Below, piece after piece: positions 26,362 to 34,830 of a stretch of DNA of 64,000 nucleotides (positions within the stretch are counted from its first letter, which is position 1; each line of letters opens with the position of its first letter). The stretch is from Pseudomonadota bacterium (lineage in GTDB: Bacteria; Pseudomonadota; Gammaproteobacteria; Steroidobacterales; Steroidobacteraceae). A program made the position numbers and the translations under genes. The stretch is from positions 46,484-110,483 of the forward strand of contig JAFAGC010000070.1 in NCBI GenBank assembly GCA_023423065.1, given 5' to 3'. The notes beneath the pieces are model-generated. The model searched no databases. It had not been told where the DNA came from and was given only the letters and a program-made list of their open reading frames with translations.

Positions 26362-26473
26362 CTGCCGCCCGGGACTACCCGCATCACAATTCCGGTAGTT
26401 GGCGCACCGCACACCCCGGACATGCCAACCAGTCAGGTTGTTCGAGGTCGCCCGATCAGCTAACAAGCGGGGC

Positions 26474-27637
26474 ATGGCAGCGCGGCAAAAGCTCCAGGTT
26501 CTCTGCGTGGACGATGAGCCCAGCATCGTGGAGGCCCTGTGCGCCGTTCTCGCCGACGAATACGACGCGCAATGCGCCACCAGCGCCGCGCAGGCGCTGC
26601 AGAAGGTCAATGAGCTCGAGCGCCTGGCCGTGGTCGTGTCCGATATGCGCATGCCCGGCATGGACGGCGCCAGCTTTCTCCACGAGGTCATGCTGCGCCG
26701 GCCCGACGTCACACGAATCCTGCTGACCGGCGATTCCGGGCGCGACCTCGCCGTCGACGCCGTGAACAAAGGCCAGATCTTCCGCTTCCTCACCAAGCCC
26801 GCCGTCGTGAGGGACATCCTTCACGCGGTCGAGGCCGGCGTCATCCAGTACCGGCTGGTACATGCAGAGCGCGCCGTGCTGCAGGAGACGCTGATCGGCT
26901 GCATCCGCTCGCTCATGGAAGTGCTCGCGATCGCGAATCCTTCGGCCTTCGGTCGCGCAGAGCGAATCAAGCGCATCGCGATGGAATGTTCCGCCCGGTT
27001 CGCGTGTACCGACTACTGGCAGCTCGAGGCGGCCGCCCTGCTCTCGCAGGTGGGTTATGTCGCCCTGTCTCCCGTGGTGATCGAAAAACTGCACGACGGG
27101 GCAACGCTGACGTCGGAAGAATTGCAACAGGTCGGCGGGGTGCCGAACATCGCGCACAAACTACTCGCGCACATCCCGCGCCTCGAACCCGTCTTCCAGA
27201 TCCTCGATGCGCTGACCTGGCCCGACAATCGCCTGGCCGCCATGCACGACGGGATCGTCGGGCTCGGCGCGAAGATCCTCGGCGCCGCGCTCGAATTCGA
27301 ACAGCAGGTCGCGCAGGGCAAGTCGGTCGACGACGCCTTCGAATATCTGCATGACCGCGAGGTGCGCTACGGCGAAAATGTGGTCATCGCGCTCGAGAAG
27401 TGCCTGTCCACCCGCTGGCACACCGGCGAGAGCATGGAGATCACGCTGCGCAACGTGCGCCCCGGCATGATGATCCTCGAGGAGGCGCGGCGTCAGAACG
27501 GCATGCTCGTCATCCCGCGCGGCGCGGAAGTGATCAAGACCTTCCTGCAGCGGATCGAGAACATCGCGCCCGATCCGCTGGATGCGAAGGTGCGCGTGCG
27601 GTTGAGCGCGGCCGCGGCGCCCGGCACGACCGTCTAG
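26474..27637 (+). CDS. Response regulator with degenerate HD-type output domain
   Basis: 387-aa protein with an N-terminal receiver domain (VLCVDDEPSIVEAL acidic pocket, VVSDMRMPGMDG phospho-acceptor Asp near residue 56, LLTGDS, FLTKP) and a C-terminal alpha-helical region arranged like RpfG/HD-GYP proteins. Where an HD-GYP protein has the HD pair, this one reads AALLSQVGYVALS, so the metal-binding His-Asp is absent and no GYP motif is evident; phosphodiesterase activity is unlikely. The start MAARQKLQVLC at 26474 is chosen over an upstream in-frame start. No histidine kinase is adjacent; about 110 bp separate it from ppgK. Confidence 0.85.
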   Translation: MAARQKLQVLCVDDEPSIVEALCAVLADEYDAQCATSAAQALQKVNELERLAVVVSDMRMPGMDGASFLHEVMLRRPDVTRILLTGDSGRDLAVDAVNKGQIFRFLTKPAVVRDILHAVEAGVIQYRLVHAERAVLQETLIGCIRSLMEVLAIANPSAFGRAERIKRIAMECSARFACTDYWQLEAAALLSQVGYVALSPVVIEKLHDGATLTSEELQQVGGVPNIAHKLLAHIPRLEPVFQILDALTWPDNRLAAMHDGIVGLGAKILGAALEFEQQVAQGKSVDDAFEYLHDREVRYGENVVIALEKCLSTRWHTGESMEITLRNVRPGMMILEEARRQNGMLVIPRGAEVIKTFLQRIENIAPDPLDAKVRVRLSAAAAPGTTV

Positions 27638-27645
27638 CTTCTCTC

Positions 27646-27668
27646 GAAACGGGGCCTGACCCCGTTTC
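27646..27668. repeat. GAAACGGGG palindrome, terminator or REP-like
   Basis: GAAACGGGG and CCCCGTTTC form a perfect 9-bp stem around a CCTGA loop, 8 bp after the stop of the response-regulator gene. No T-run follows, so intrinsic termination would be weak. The GGGG-C-TGACCCC pattern recalls REP-type intergenic repeats in related bacteria; this is an inference. Confidence 0.5.
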
Positions 27669-27829
27669 CGTCACGGATTCGTCGGCCTGCCAGCCAACAC
27701 GCGCGCCGCACGTAACGTTGTCCTACAAACATGCCGGCTCACAGGCTTGCAGCGCTGGCGCGACATTCCTAACAAACTTCTCCGCCACGGGAGCCGCTCG
27801 CCGGGCTCTGTCAGAGGAAGGAGAAAACG

Positions 27830-28429
27830 ATGCGTCAATCCAGGTTGATTGTGCCCCTGCTCGCGGTCCTGGCCCTCGCGGCCGGCTGCTCACAGCAGAA
27901 GTCCAACGCCACGAAGGCGCTGGAAGGTGTCGAAACCTCGCTCGCCGCGATCAAGGAAGACGCCGCGCGCTATGCGCCCGAGGGACTCAAGGGCGTCGAG
28001 TCCAACATCGCGCGACTCAAGACCAGCCTCGAGAACAAGGACTATGACGATGTGCTCGCCGGCACGCCGCAGCTCCAGAAAGCCGTGGATTCGCTCGGCG
28101 CCGCGATCGAATCCGGCAAGGAACAGGCTCGCGCCGCCGTGGCCGCGGCGACCACCGAGTGGGAGTCATTGAGCGTCGAAGTGCCGAAGTCCATCGATAC
28201 CATCCAGGCGCGCGTCGACGAGCTCGCCAAGAAGAAGCGTCTGCCCTGGGGCATCGACAAGGATGAGTTCGCGGGCGCCAAGGCCGGCCTCGAAAGCATG
28301 AAGGCCCAGTGGGCCGAAGCGACCAACGAGTTCCAGTCGGGCGACAAGGTCGACGCCGCTCAGAAAGCGAAGTCGGTGAAGGGAATGGCCCAGGAAATTA
28401 GCGAGAAGCTGAAGATCGAGAAAGCTTGA
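27830..28429 (+). CDS. Putative lipoprotein, helical
   Basis: 199-aa exported protein with a lipoprotein signal sequence (VPLLAVLALAAGCSQQ, lipobox LAAGC, Cys near residue 20). The mature part is almost entirely charged helix (LEGVETSLAAIKEDAARYAPEGL and onward), suggesting a helical bundle or coiled coil in the periplasm. I do not recognise a named family. A strong ribosome-binding site (AGGAAGGAG) precedes the ATG and an intrinsic terminator follows, so this is probably a monocistronic, well-translated gene. Confidence 0.8.
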   Translation: MRQSRLIVPLLAVLALAAGCSQQKSNATKALEGVETSLAAIKEDAARYAPEGLKGVESNIARLKTSLENKDYDDVLAGTPQLQKAVDSLGAAIESGKEQARAAVAAATTEWESLSVEVPKSIDTIQARVDELAKKKRLPWGIDKDEFAGAKAGLESMKAQWAEATNEFQSGDKVDAAQKAKSVKGMAQEISEKLKIEKA

Positions 28430-28459
28430 TTGCCTCGAAGGGCATGTATGGGGAAGTTG

Positions 28460-28487
28460 AGCCGCGGTGATGAGCCGCGGCTTTTTT
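28460..28487 (+). terminator. Intrinsic terminator of the lipoprotein gene
   Basis: AGCCGCGG pairs with CCGCGGCT across a TGATGAG loop and is followed by six T residues, 30 bp after the lipoprotein stop codon. Confidence 0.85.
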
Positions 28488-28667
28488 CATGGCTCTATTA
28501 ACGCGATCTCCAATAGCCGGGTTCAGCGGTGGGGATAGCGGTGCCGGTGTAAAAAGTGGGGATGGATTCCGTGCGATGTCTTACAGGCCCGCGGGGCGCC
28601 CACTGATCAATGCGCGCACGCGCCCCGCCCTAGGCTGTCCTCCACATCCGCGGATGCGGAGGCGACC

Positions 28668-28910
28668 ATGACGACACCCCAGCGACAGCAACCCATCGAC
28701 GAGCGCGAACCGCGCATCGAAACGCCCGTCATCGACATGCAGGATCTCGAGCACAATCCCACGCCCCAGACGCGTGTGCCGAACACCGGCGTGAAGGTCG
28801 AACCCAAAATCGACAGCGACGACCTGCGCGATTTCGCGAAGGAGGACGAAGCCGCCATCAAAGCTCTCGAAGAACTCGAGAAGCAGATCAAGCGGCAAGC
28901 GCCCGGCTGA
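28668..28910 (+). CDS. Small charged protein, unknown
   Basis: 80-aa soluble, acidic and proline-containing protein (MTTPQRQQPIDEREPRIETP at the N-terminus) with a charged helical C-terminus (AAIKALEELEKQIKRQ). Probably partly disordered. A GGAGG ribosome-binding site lies 5 bp before the ATG. No family recognised. It ends 3 bp before the stop of the convergent GNAT gene. The 238-bp gap upstream contains the terminator described above and otherwise nothing I can identify. Confidence 0.65.
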   Translation: MTTPQRQQPIDEREPRIETPVIDMQDLEHNPTPQTRVPNTGVKVEPKIDSDDLRDFAKEDEAAIKALEELEKQIKRQAPG

Positions 28911-28913
28911 TTC

Positions 28914-29444
28914 TCAATGCCCCACCTGGCCGTGCGTCCACTGACGCGCGGAGGCGCGCAGCGGCCGCAACATCCAGCGATCGTTGTGCTCGTGCCCCGT
29001 GGATCCCAGCGGCGAATTGAGCCTGCGGAATCCATGCCGGCCGTAGAACTCGATCGCGGGCTGCATCTGCTTCACTGTTTCGAGGTAGCAGCGCACGTAG
29101 AGGAGCTGCCGCGCCGCCGCGAGGCAGCGATCGAGCAGCGCCTCTCCGATGCCACGCCCGCGCACATCCGCGCGCAGGTACATGCGCTGCAGTTCGCAGG
29201 TGAGCGGATCCGAGCCGGCGAGCGGCGCAATGCCCGCGCCGCCGACGATCTCACCCTCGCGCACCGCCACGAAGTACAGCGAGCGCTGGCGCTGGTAGGT
29301 GGAGTACAGCGCGCGATCCGCCGGCGCGAGTAGTTCGACACCGCGCTCGGCGATGCCGTACTCGGCGCGCGAGTCCGCGATGATCTGGAGCAGCGCCGGC
29401 ACGTCGGCCGGCTCGATGAGTCTTATCTGGGTTGTCGTGGGCAT
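28914..29444 (-). CDS. GNAT family N-acetyltransferase
   Basis: 176-aa acetyltransferase with the core motif LQRMYLRADVRGRGIGEALL (RxxGxG acetyl-CoA loop), preceded by AVREGEIVGGAGIAPL and followed by AIEFYGRHGFRRLNSPLG. Gene order inside the domain and length match small-molecule GNATs. The start at MPTTTQIRLIEPADV is chosen; an in-frame extension upstream overlaps the terminator. Substrate unknown. It appears to be transcribed alone. Confidence 0.85.
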   Translation of the reverse strand: MPTTTQIRLIEPADVPALLQIIADSRAEYGIAERGVELLAPADRALYSTYQRQRSLYFVAVREGEIVGGAGIAPLAGSDPLTCELQRMYLRADVRGRGIGEALLDRCLAAARQLLYVRCYLETVKQMQPAIEFYGRHGFRRLNSPLGSTGHEHNDRWMLRPLRASARQWTHGQVGH

Positions 29445-29483
29445 GTTCGCGTCCTTTGGGTTCCTCCCCCCGCGGACGCGCAC

Positions 29484-29506
29484 AAAAAAGCCTCCGCTGG
29501 GGAGGC
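29484..29506 (-). terminator. Intrinsic terminator, minus strand
   Basis: On the minus strand GCCTCC-CCAGC-GGAGGC forms a 6-bp stem followed by TTTTTT. It lies downstream of the small acidic ORF (29634-29840) and just upstream of the GNAT gene, separating the two transcripts. Confidence 0.8.
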
Positions 29507-29633
29507 TCGTTTCGGTTGAGTCGTCAGCTACACGCGCTCAATCGCCGGCCTCCACGTGATGTGGCGACCAAAAGTAATACTTGCAGACGAGGTTGAGCAC
29601 GGAAGTGAAACTACTTGGATCGGGCCGCGCCTG

Positions 29634-29840
29634 TCAACCCGGCGGAATGCGCGTGGTCGCGCGATCGAACGCAGGTTCCGATTCGCGAGCCTCCTGCTCC
29701 TCTTCCGTTTCCTCGCGTTCGTCCGCCTGCTCGCGATCCTCATCGGGTTCGGGCTGCTCGTCCGGCGGAATCTTCGGGTCGAGCGGCTCTCCCGGAATGG
29801 TCGCGGGTGCGATGGGTTCGAGGGGGCGCTTGCGGGGCAT
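29634..29840 (-). CDS. Small Pro/Glu-rich protein, unknown
   Basis: 68-aa ORF (MPRKRPLEPIAPATIPGEPL at the start) with a strongly acidic middle rich in Glu, Asp and Pro, predicted disordered. A near-perfect AAGGAG ribosome-binding site precedes the ATG with 7-nt spacing, and an intrinsic terminator follows 128 bp after the stop, which supports a real gene. Family unknown; composition recalls the 80-aa protein at 28668. Confidence 0.55.
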   Translation of the reverse strand: MPRKRPLEPIAPATIPGEPLDPKIPPDEQPEPDEDREQADEREETEEEQEARESEPAFDRATTRIPPG

Positions 29841-29985
29841 GGGCACGCTCCTTATGTGCAGAGACCGCCGCAAGCATAGGATTTCGCGGCGAGCGGTCAC
29901 GTCAGCCAGCGCCGATGGCGCAGGTAGGTTGGCTGCGCGAGGATCGCCGAATCGGCGTGCGGCGCGCCATATGACACAATGCCTC

Positions 29986-30330
29986 ATGTCCACACTGCCT
30001 CCCTGCCCCAAATGTGCGTCCACACTCACCTATGACGACGGCACGCTGCTCGTCTGCCCCGAGTGCGGACATGAGTGGAAAGACACCGAAGTCGCCGCGC
30101 CCACCGAGGAGACGCCGGTCATTCGCGATGCCTTCGGCACGCCGCTCAGTGACGGCGACAGCGTCACCGTGATCAAGGATCTGAAGGTCAAGGGTTCGTC
30201 GTCGGTGGTGAAGGTCGGCACCAAGGTGAAAGGCATCCGCCTCGTTTCCGAGGGCGATCACAACATCGACTGCAGGATCGAGGGCATCGGCGCGATGGCG
30301 CTGAAGTCGGAGTTCGTGAAGAAGGCCTAG
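29986..30330 (+). CDS. yjdM: YjdM/PhnA-family zinc-ribbon protein
   Basis: 114-aa protein with an N-terminal zinc ribbon (CPKCASTLTYDDG then CPECGHEW) and a C-terminal PhnA domain (DAFGTPLSDGDSVTVIKDLK, VKVGTKVKGIRLV). The family was historically called PhnA; its biochemical role is not established. Length is typical. ATG at 29986 is chosen because CPKC follows after seven residues. Convergent with, and overlapping by 4 bp, the MAPEG gene. Confidence 0.9.
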   Translation: MSTLPPCPKCASTLTYDDGTLLVCPECGHEWKDTEVAAPTEETPVIRDAFGTPLSDGDSVTVIKDLKVKGSSSVVKVGTKVKGIRLVSEGDHNIDCRIEGIGAMALKSEFVKKA

Positions 30331-30761
30331 GCCGCCGGGCTTACCGCGCCACGCATCGCCGCCATCACGATGAGCGCGATGAAACACGCGAGCTGCACGC
30401 CGTAGAACGAGAAGCGCACCGCGACGAAGGCATCGGTCTGCTCGTGCGACACGTGGACGATTGACTGGACGACGCGCGCCGCAAGGATGGCGAAACACAT
30501 CGCATCGATCCCAGGTCCCCGCAGGCCAATGGCCGTGATCACGTAAACGATCGCGCCGAACACCGGCAGATTCTCGATGCAGTTCGCGTGCGCGCGCGTG
30601 CCGCGCTGATACCACCCGCCCTCGGGCGCGTCGAATCGAAACGACGCGATGCGCGCCTTCGCGAACAGGATGTTCCCCCAGCGATACACGCCGACCGTGG
30701 CCACCAGGAGCGCCAGAGTCCAGGCCGTGAAGCCGAGCAATGTCCACTGGGGGATGCTCAT
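30327..30761 (-). CDS. MAPEG family membrane protein
   Basis: 144-aa protein with four hydrophobic helices and the MAPEG pattern YQRGTRAHANCIENLPVFG near residue 55 (the NxxE/ENxP motif). MAPEG proteins are glutathione-linked membrane enzymes or related; the bacterial substrate is not known. It starts 10 bp after the stop of the diiron-protein gene, so they probably form one transcript divergent from the AraC regulator. Confidence 0.82.
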   Translation of the reverse strand: MSIPQWTLLGFTAWTLALLVATVGVYRWGNILFAKARIASFRFDAPEGGWYQRGTRAHANCIENLPVFGAIVYVITAIGLRGPGIDAMCFAILAARVVQSIVHVSHEQTDAFVAVRFSFYGVQLACFIALIVMAAMRGAVSPAA

Positions 30762-30771
30762 CGCCGTCTCA

Positions 30772-31719
30772 CTACCCGCCGAGGATGGGTGCGAGCGCGG
30801 CCTGGATGCGCGACATCTGCGCCGGTGTCGTCATGCTCGTGAGCAGCTTGCCGAAGTGCGGATGCCGCACGCCCGAGACGATGTACTGCCAGCGATACGC
30901 GCCGAACACGACGGACTCGATCTCCTTCACCTCACGCTCGCTGTACGCCTGCGCCGAGTAACGCACGAAATACTCCACGTCGGCCGAGGACTGCGCCCGC
31001 AGGATTCCGTCCACCGCGCCCACGAGCGCGATCAGATCGTCCACCGCCCGATCGCGCTGATCGGGGGTGAGACGCGCGTGTTCGTCCTTCCACTCGAGCT
31101 CGTCCAGCACCACGTGCTGGCTTTCGTCCTTCCAGTGGTATTTGAAGACGTCCTTGAACAGCGGACACAGGTCCGCGTCCATGATGGACTCGGCGTAATG
31201 CGCCTGCACGAACAGCTCGATGTGGCACGTGAGTGCCAGCACCGCCCAGGTGCTCGCCGCAAGCACCGCGCGCGCCACGTCGTTCGGATCGGCGGTCTGG
31301 CGATAACCCTGCGGCATCTTCCCGCCGATCATCTCTTCCATGCGCCGGAACAGCTCCTGGTGCTTGATCTCCTCGTTCGTGAAGCGCACCAGCGCTTCCA
31401 TGGCGTTCTGATCGTCGAAGGCATGCGCCCGGCCCTGGTCGAGCATCTTGGCGCTGATGAATCGTTCGACGAGGCCGAAAATGTACGCGTAGGTGCGCCC
31501 CTGCACCTGGCTCAGCAGCCGTGCGTCCCGCGGATCGAGAAACGGCAGCATGTCCACGCGCGAGAGCGCGTCGGGCAGGAACTTGCGCGTGAAGTCGAAG
31601 TGGCGGTCGCGCATCAGGTCGCGGTCGATCTGCCATTCGGCCTTCTTCGACAGCCTTACGATCTGCGCGTAGCGGGCGGTGCGGCCCGATTCGGCGGCGG
31701 GTGAGAGGACGGCATTCAT
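30772..31719 (-). CDS. Ferritin-like diiron protein (possible N-oxygenase/hydroxylase)
   Basis: 315-aa helical protein with iron-ligand motifs spaced as in AurF-like/ferritin-like diiron enzymes: RFTNEEIKHQELFRRMEE (ExxH), HIELFVQAHYAE and WKDESQHVVLDELEW (ExxH plus further acidic ligand). Such enzymes oxidise amines or hydrocarbons with O2. No reductase is adjacent. The ATG at 31719 is 124 bp from the divergent AraC gene, suggesting that regulator controls it together with the MAPEG gene. Confidence 0.72.
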   Translation of the reverse strand: MNAVLSPAAESGRTARYAQIVRLSKKAEWQIDRDLMRDRHFDFTRKFLPDALSRVDMLPFLDPRDARLLSQVQGRTYAYIFGLVERFISAKMLDQGRAHAFDDQNAMEALVRFTNEEIKHQELFRRMEEMIGGKMPQGYRQTADPNDVARAVLAASTWAVLALTCHIELFVQAHYAESIMDADLCPLFKDVFKYHWKDESQHVVLDELEWKDEHARLTPDQRDRAVDDLIALVGAVDGILRAQSSADVEYFVRYSAQAYSEREVKEIESVVFGAYRWQYIVSGVRHPHFGKLLTSMTTPAQMSRIQAALAPILGG

Positions 31720-31843
31720 GACGGTCTCCGATTAGCTAGTGTGGTGAAGCTTTGTTGAGTGCTACTCTCCCCTCGCGGCGTCCGGGATTGAATGTCCGCG
31801 GCTCCAATTCACTTGCTCCAGGCTCCAGACAGGTCAGTCACCC

Positions 31844-32797
31844 TTGGATGCGTTCTCCGACGTGTTGCGTGTGATCCGGCTCTCGGGCGGCGTCTTCCTC
31901 GAGGCGCAGTTCTCCGCGCCGTGGTGCGTGAGCGGCCGGATGTCGTCGGAGGATTGCAAGCCGTTCCAGGTCACGCCGCGGCACGTCATCGGGTTGCACT
32001 ACGTCTCCTCGGGGCGGATGAACTTGCGCATCGGCGATGGCGACGCGATCGAGGTGCGCGCAGGCGAACTCGTGCTGCTGCCCCACAACGACGCGCACGT
32101 ATTGGGTAGTGAGATCAGCGATGCTCCCATCTCGGCGCGCGAACTGGTCCGGCCCTCGCCCGCGGGCGCGCTCGCGAGCATCGAACACGGCGGCGGTGGA
32201 GAAAATACGCTGCTGTTGTGCGGCTTCCTGGGCACGGATCATCCCTTCGGCCCCCTGCTCGCCTCACTACCCGCCGTCCTCAAACTCGATGTCGGCGCGA
32301 CACCCATCGGTGCCTGGGTCGAGAGTTCGTTTCGATTTGCCGCCAGCCAGATCGCCGCGGGACGCGTCGGATCGTCGAGCATCGTCGCCAAGCTGGCGGA
32401 GTTGTTGTTCGTCGAGGCCGTCAGTCACTACATCGACAGCTTGCCCGCCGACAAGGCCGGTTGGCTCGCCGGCGTGCGCGATCCGAACATCGGTCGCGCG
32501 CTCGCGCTGCTGCATGGAAGTCCGGGCAAGGAATGGACCGCGGAAGCACTCGCCGTCGAAGTCGGGATGTCGCGATCGGGGTTCGCGGAGAGATTCACGT
32601 CATTGGTGGGCCAGTCGCCGATGCACTACCTGGCGTACTGGCGCATGCAGCTCGCCGCACAGCAGTTGCGCGAGTCGCGCGACAGCGTCGCGAAGGTCGG
32701 CTATGCGGTGGGGTATGAATCCGAAGCCGCGTTCAGCCGCGCGTTCAAGCGGGAGTTCGGCGCGTCACCCGCGGAGTGGCGCAGGCGCGGAGGATGA
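31844..32797 (+). CDS. AraC-family regulator with cupin_6-type N-terminal domain
   Basis: 317-aa transcription factor. The N-terminal AraC-binding/cupin domain (SAPWCVSGRMS, GLHYVSSGRMNLRIG, AGELVLLPHNDAH) senses an unknown ligand; the C-terminal pair of HTH motifs reads WTAEALAVEVGMSRSGFAER and VAKVGYAVGYESEAAFSRAF with the FG(A/x)SPAEWRRR end. The TTG at 31844 is used because the conserved domain begins at once and no ATG is nearby. Divergent from the diiron gene. A decayed relative lies at 52372. Confidence 0.88.
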   Translation: MDAFSDVLRVIRLSGGVFLEAQFSAPWCVSGRMSSEDCKPFQVTPRHVIGLHYVSSGRMNLRIGDGDAIEVRAGELVLLPHNDAHVLGSEISDAPISARELVRPSPAGALASIEHGGGGENTLLLCGFLGTDHPFGPLLASLPAVLKLDVGATPIGAWVESSFRFAASQIAAGRVGSSSIVAKLAELLFVEAVSHYIDSLPADKAGWLAGVRDPNIGRALALLHGSPGKEWTAEALAVEVGMSRSGFAERFTSLVGQSPMHYLAYWRMQLAAQQLRESRDSVAKVGYAVGYESEAAFSRAFKREFGASPAEWRRRGG

Positions 32798-32809
32798 GGC
32801 GCGCGGAAT

Positions 32810-32992
32810 TCAGAACACGGTGATCAGCGCGATGCCCAGGATGATGTAGATGGCGATCACGGTGGCGAAGTAGCCGGGCGAGTCGTTCCGGTACACGGTT
32901 CTCCCGCTCCAGCGATGCTTCGCGTACACCTCGCCTTTGTGGAGCGCGTACGCCACGTAGACGAGGAGCAGGATGCCGAGCAGGCGAAACAT
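32810..32992 (-). CDS. Small membrane protein, unknown
   Basis: 60-aa protein with two hydrophobic segments (MFRLLGILLLVYVAYALHKG and YFATVIAIYIILGIALITVF) and a basic central loop. No family recognised. It lies 4 bp downstream of the next small membrane gene, and the pair seems to form a unit. Confidence 0.65.
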   Translation of the reverse strand: MFRLLGILLLVYVAYALHKGEVYAKHRWSGRTVYRNDSPGYFATVIAIYIILGIALITVF

Positions 32993-32996
32993 CCGC

Positions 32997-33257
32997 TCAG
33001 TTCCGCGGCCGCAGGAAGTATTCCACCGCCATCGTGACCAACCCGATCAGTGATCCGATTGCGGCCACCGGCACCGCCAGCATCGCGAGCAGCCCAAGGC
33101 CAATCGGGTTGCCGTCCTTCGGGCCCAATAACGCGTAAAGCAGCAAGGGCGCGATGCCGATCGCGCCGGCAGTGAGGCTCCCAAGGAGTATCTTCAATCC
33201 ACGGCTGCGCTTGTCTGCCGTCTGCGGATTCGCGTTCACATTTCGGCTCGGTCTCAT
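32997..33257 (-). CDS. Small membrane protein, unknown
   Basis: 86-aa protein with a basic N-terminus (MRPSRNVNANPQTADKRSRG) and two long hydrophobic helices separated by a GPKDGNP turn. No family recognised. It starts 7 bp after the stop of the diguanylate cyclase gene in the same direction, so cotranscription is likely. Confidence 0.65.
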   Translation of the reverse strand: MRPSRNVNANPQTADKRSRGLKILLGSLTAGAIGIAPLLLYALLGPKDGNPIGLGLLAMLAVPVAAIGSLIGLVTMAVEYFLRPRN

Positions 33258-33264
33258 GGGCGGC

Positions 33265-34635
33265 CTAACTATGAATCTTGAAGCGCCCGCTGATCAGCGC
33301 CCAGGTGCTCTTGCGAGCGCCCGTGACCTTGTGCATCTGATCGTCCGCCGCGGCGACGACGCAGTCGCGGCCACGACTTTTCGCCAGATACAGGGCCTCG
33401 TCGGCCTTGCGGAACGCGTCGTCGAAGGGCTCACCCGCCTTCGAAACCGCCACACCGAAGCTCGCCGTGATCGGCAGCGGCTCTTCCGGAATGAAGTTCG
33501 TGTCCTTGATGCGTTGGCGCAGCTTTTCGGCGAGCTCCGCGGCCTTCGACAGGCTCGCGCCGGGCAGCACGAGCACGAACTCCTCACCACCCCAGCGGCC
33601 CAGCCCATCGGTGTTGCGCGAGTGCGTGCTCAGGATTTCACCCATCAATCGCAGCACGCGATCCCCGCCGTAGTGGCCGCGCTGGTCGTTGACGTGTTTG
33701 AAATGATCGATGTCGATGACGATCACGCTCGCGGGCGTGCGAGTGACCTGAAGCTGCTCGACGAACCGCTCGATGCCGTGACGGTTCAGGACATTGGTCA
33801 ACGCGTCGAGCGTCGAGAGCCTGCGGTACTTTTCCTTCTCGGTCTCGAGATGGTCGATTTTCCTGCGTTGCTCGCGGTGCTTGCGGCGCAGCCTCACCCA
33901 CTGCGAGATGCCATAGGTGGTGGCGAGGATGAGCCACGAGCACAAGATGCCGAGGTACCACAATTCCGCGCTGATCCAGTGCCCGACGAATTCGATCTTG
34001 TCGATCTGGATGTCGTGCGCGGTGTCGGAAAGATTACCGCCGCGCAGATCGATGGAGAAAATGGTGGCGTTGCTGAGATCGGGATGCGACAGCGAACGCG
34101 GGAGGTCGTATTGATCTATCCACCACTCCGGCACCCAGAACTCGCCCAGGCTGATCGCGACGGGCTGCGCCATGTCGCGGGCGGGAATGTTCACGAAGTT
34201 GTACTTCGGAGAATTGAGGTCCTCGATCTTCGAGAATCGCGGATCGAAATTGCGCACGGCGACGCGCAGGTAGCGCGCGTTGCCCGAATATCGGATCGCC
34301 AGGTTCAGCGTCTGGAAGCGCGAGAGGTCGACGCCCTGGTCGACGTTTCCGTTGTGCAGCTGATAACCGAAGCTGCAGCCCTGGTCGACCGTGGCCTTGG
34401 GGAACTTGCATGCGAAACGAAAGCGCGACTGGTCGATCCACTGGATGTCCGCCGGCGCGCCATCGCCTGATTGCATGACGAAGGCGTTTGCGAGGTCCTG
34501 CGTGGGATCGAGTGAGAGCCTGCGTTCCGGCAGGAAGCCATGGCCCACGACGGCGAGGCACGTCAGGAGGATCCCGATCGACAGCGCCGTCGAGTGGCTG
34601 GTCTTCCGGGGAATCGAGACGTCCGTTTCCTGCAT
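33265..34635 (-). CDS. Membrane diguanylate cyclase with periplasmic sensor (copy 1)
   Basis: 456-aa protein. An N-terminal helix (STALSIGILLTCLAVVGHGF), a periplasmic beta-rich sensor of about 200 residues, a second helix (LWYLGILCSWLILATTYGIS), a short coiled coil and a C-terminal GGDEF domain. The active site is RWGGEEF and an RNTD inhibitory site lies five residues upstream, so c-di-GMP synthesis with product inhibition is expected. The start at MQETDVSIPRKT is preferred; an in-frame start lies 20 codons upstream. Close paralogue of 37718-39079. Confidence 0.9.
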   Translation of the reverse strand: MQETDVSIPRKTSHSTALSIGILLTCLAVVGHGFLPERRLSLDPTQDLANAFVMQSGDGAPADIQWIDQSRFRFACKFPKATVDQGCSFGYQLHNGNVDQGVDLSRFQTLNLAIRYSGNARYLRVAVRNFDPRFSKIEDLNSPKYNFVNIPARDMAQPVAISLGEFWVPEWWIDQYDLPRSLSHPDLSNATIFSIDLRGGNLSDTAHDIQIDKIEFVGHWISAELWYLGILCSWLILATTYGISQWVRLRRKHREQRRKIDHLETEKEKYRRLSTLDALTNVLNRHGIERFVEQLQVTRTPASVIVIDIDHFKHVNDQRGHYGGDRVLRLMGEILSTHSRNTDGLGRWGGEEFVLVLPGASLSKAAELAEKLRQRIKDTNFIPEEPLPITASFGVAVSKAGEPFDDAFRKADEALYLAKSRGRDCVVAAADDQMHKVTGARKSTWALISGRFKIHS

Positions 34636-34830
34636 GGTCCCAAATGGTGCCCTGTGAAGGGGCATCGCTACCGAGACGGCTATCGGTAATTCCAAGTGGG
34701 GATTTAGTTACAGCGCCCCTTTTGTTCCGCGTTTGTGATGGAGCGCAAGCAATGGGGCCGGGAATTCGATTAATGGGCCGCCGGTAGGCCGCCTGTCGGA
34801 AGCCGCATGGCCCGGGGAAATCGCGGGTGT

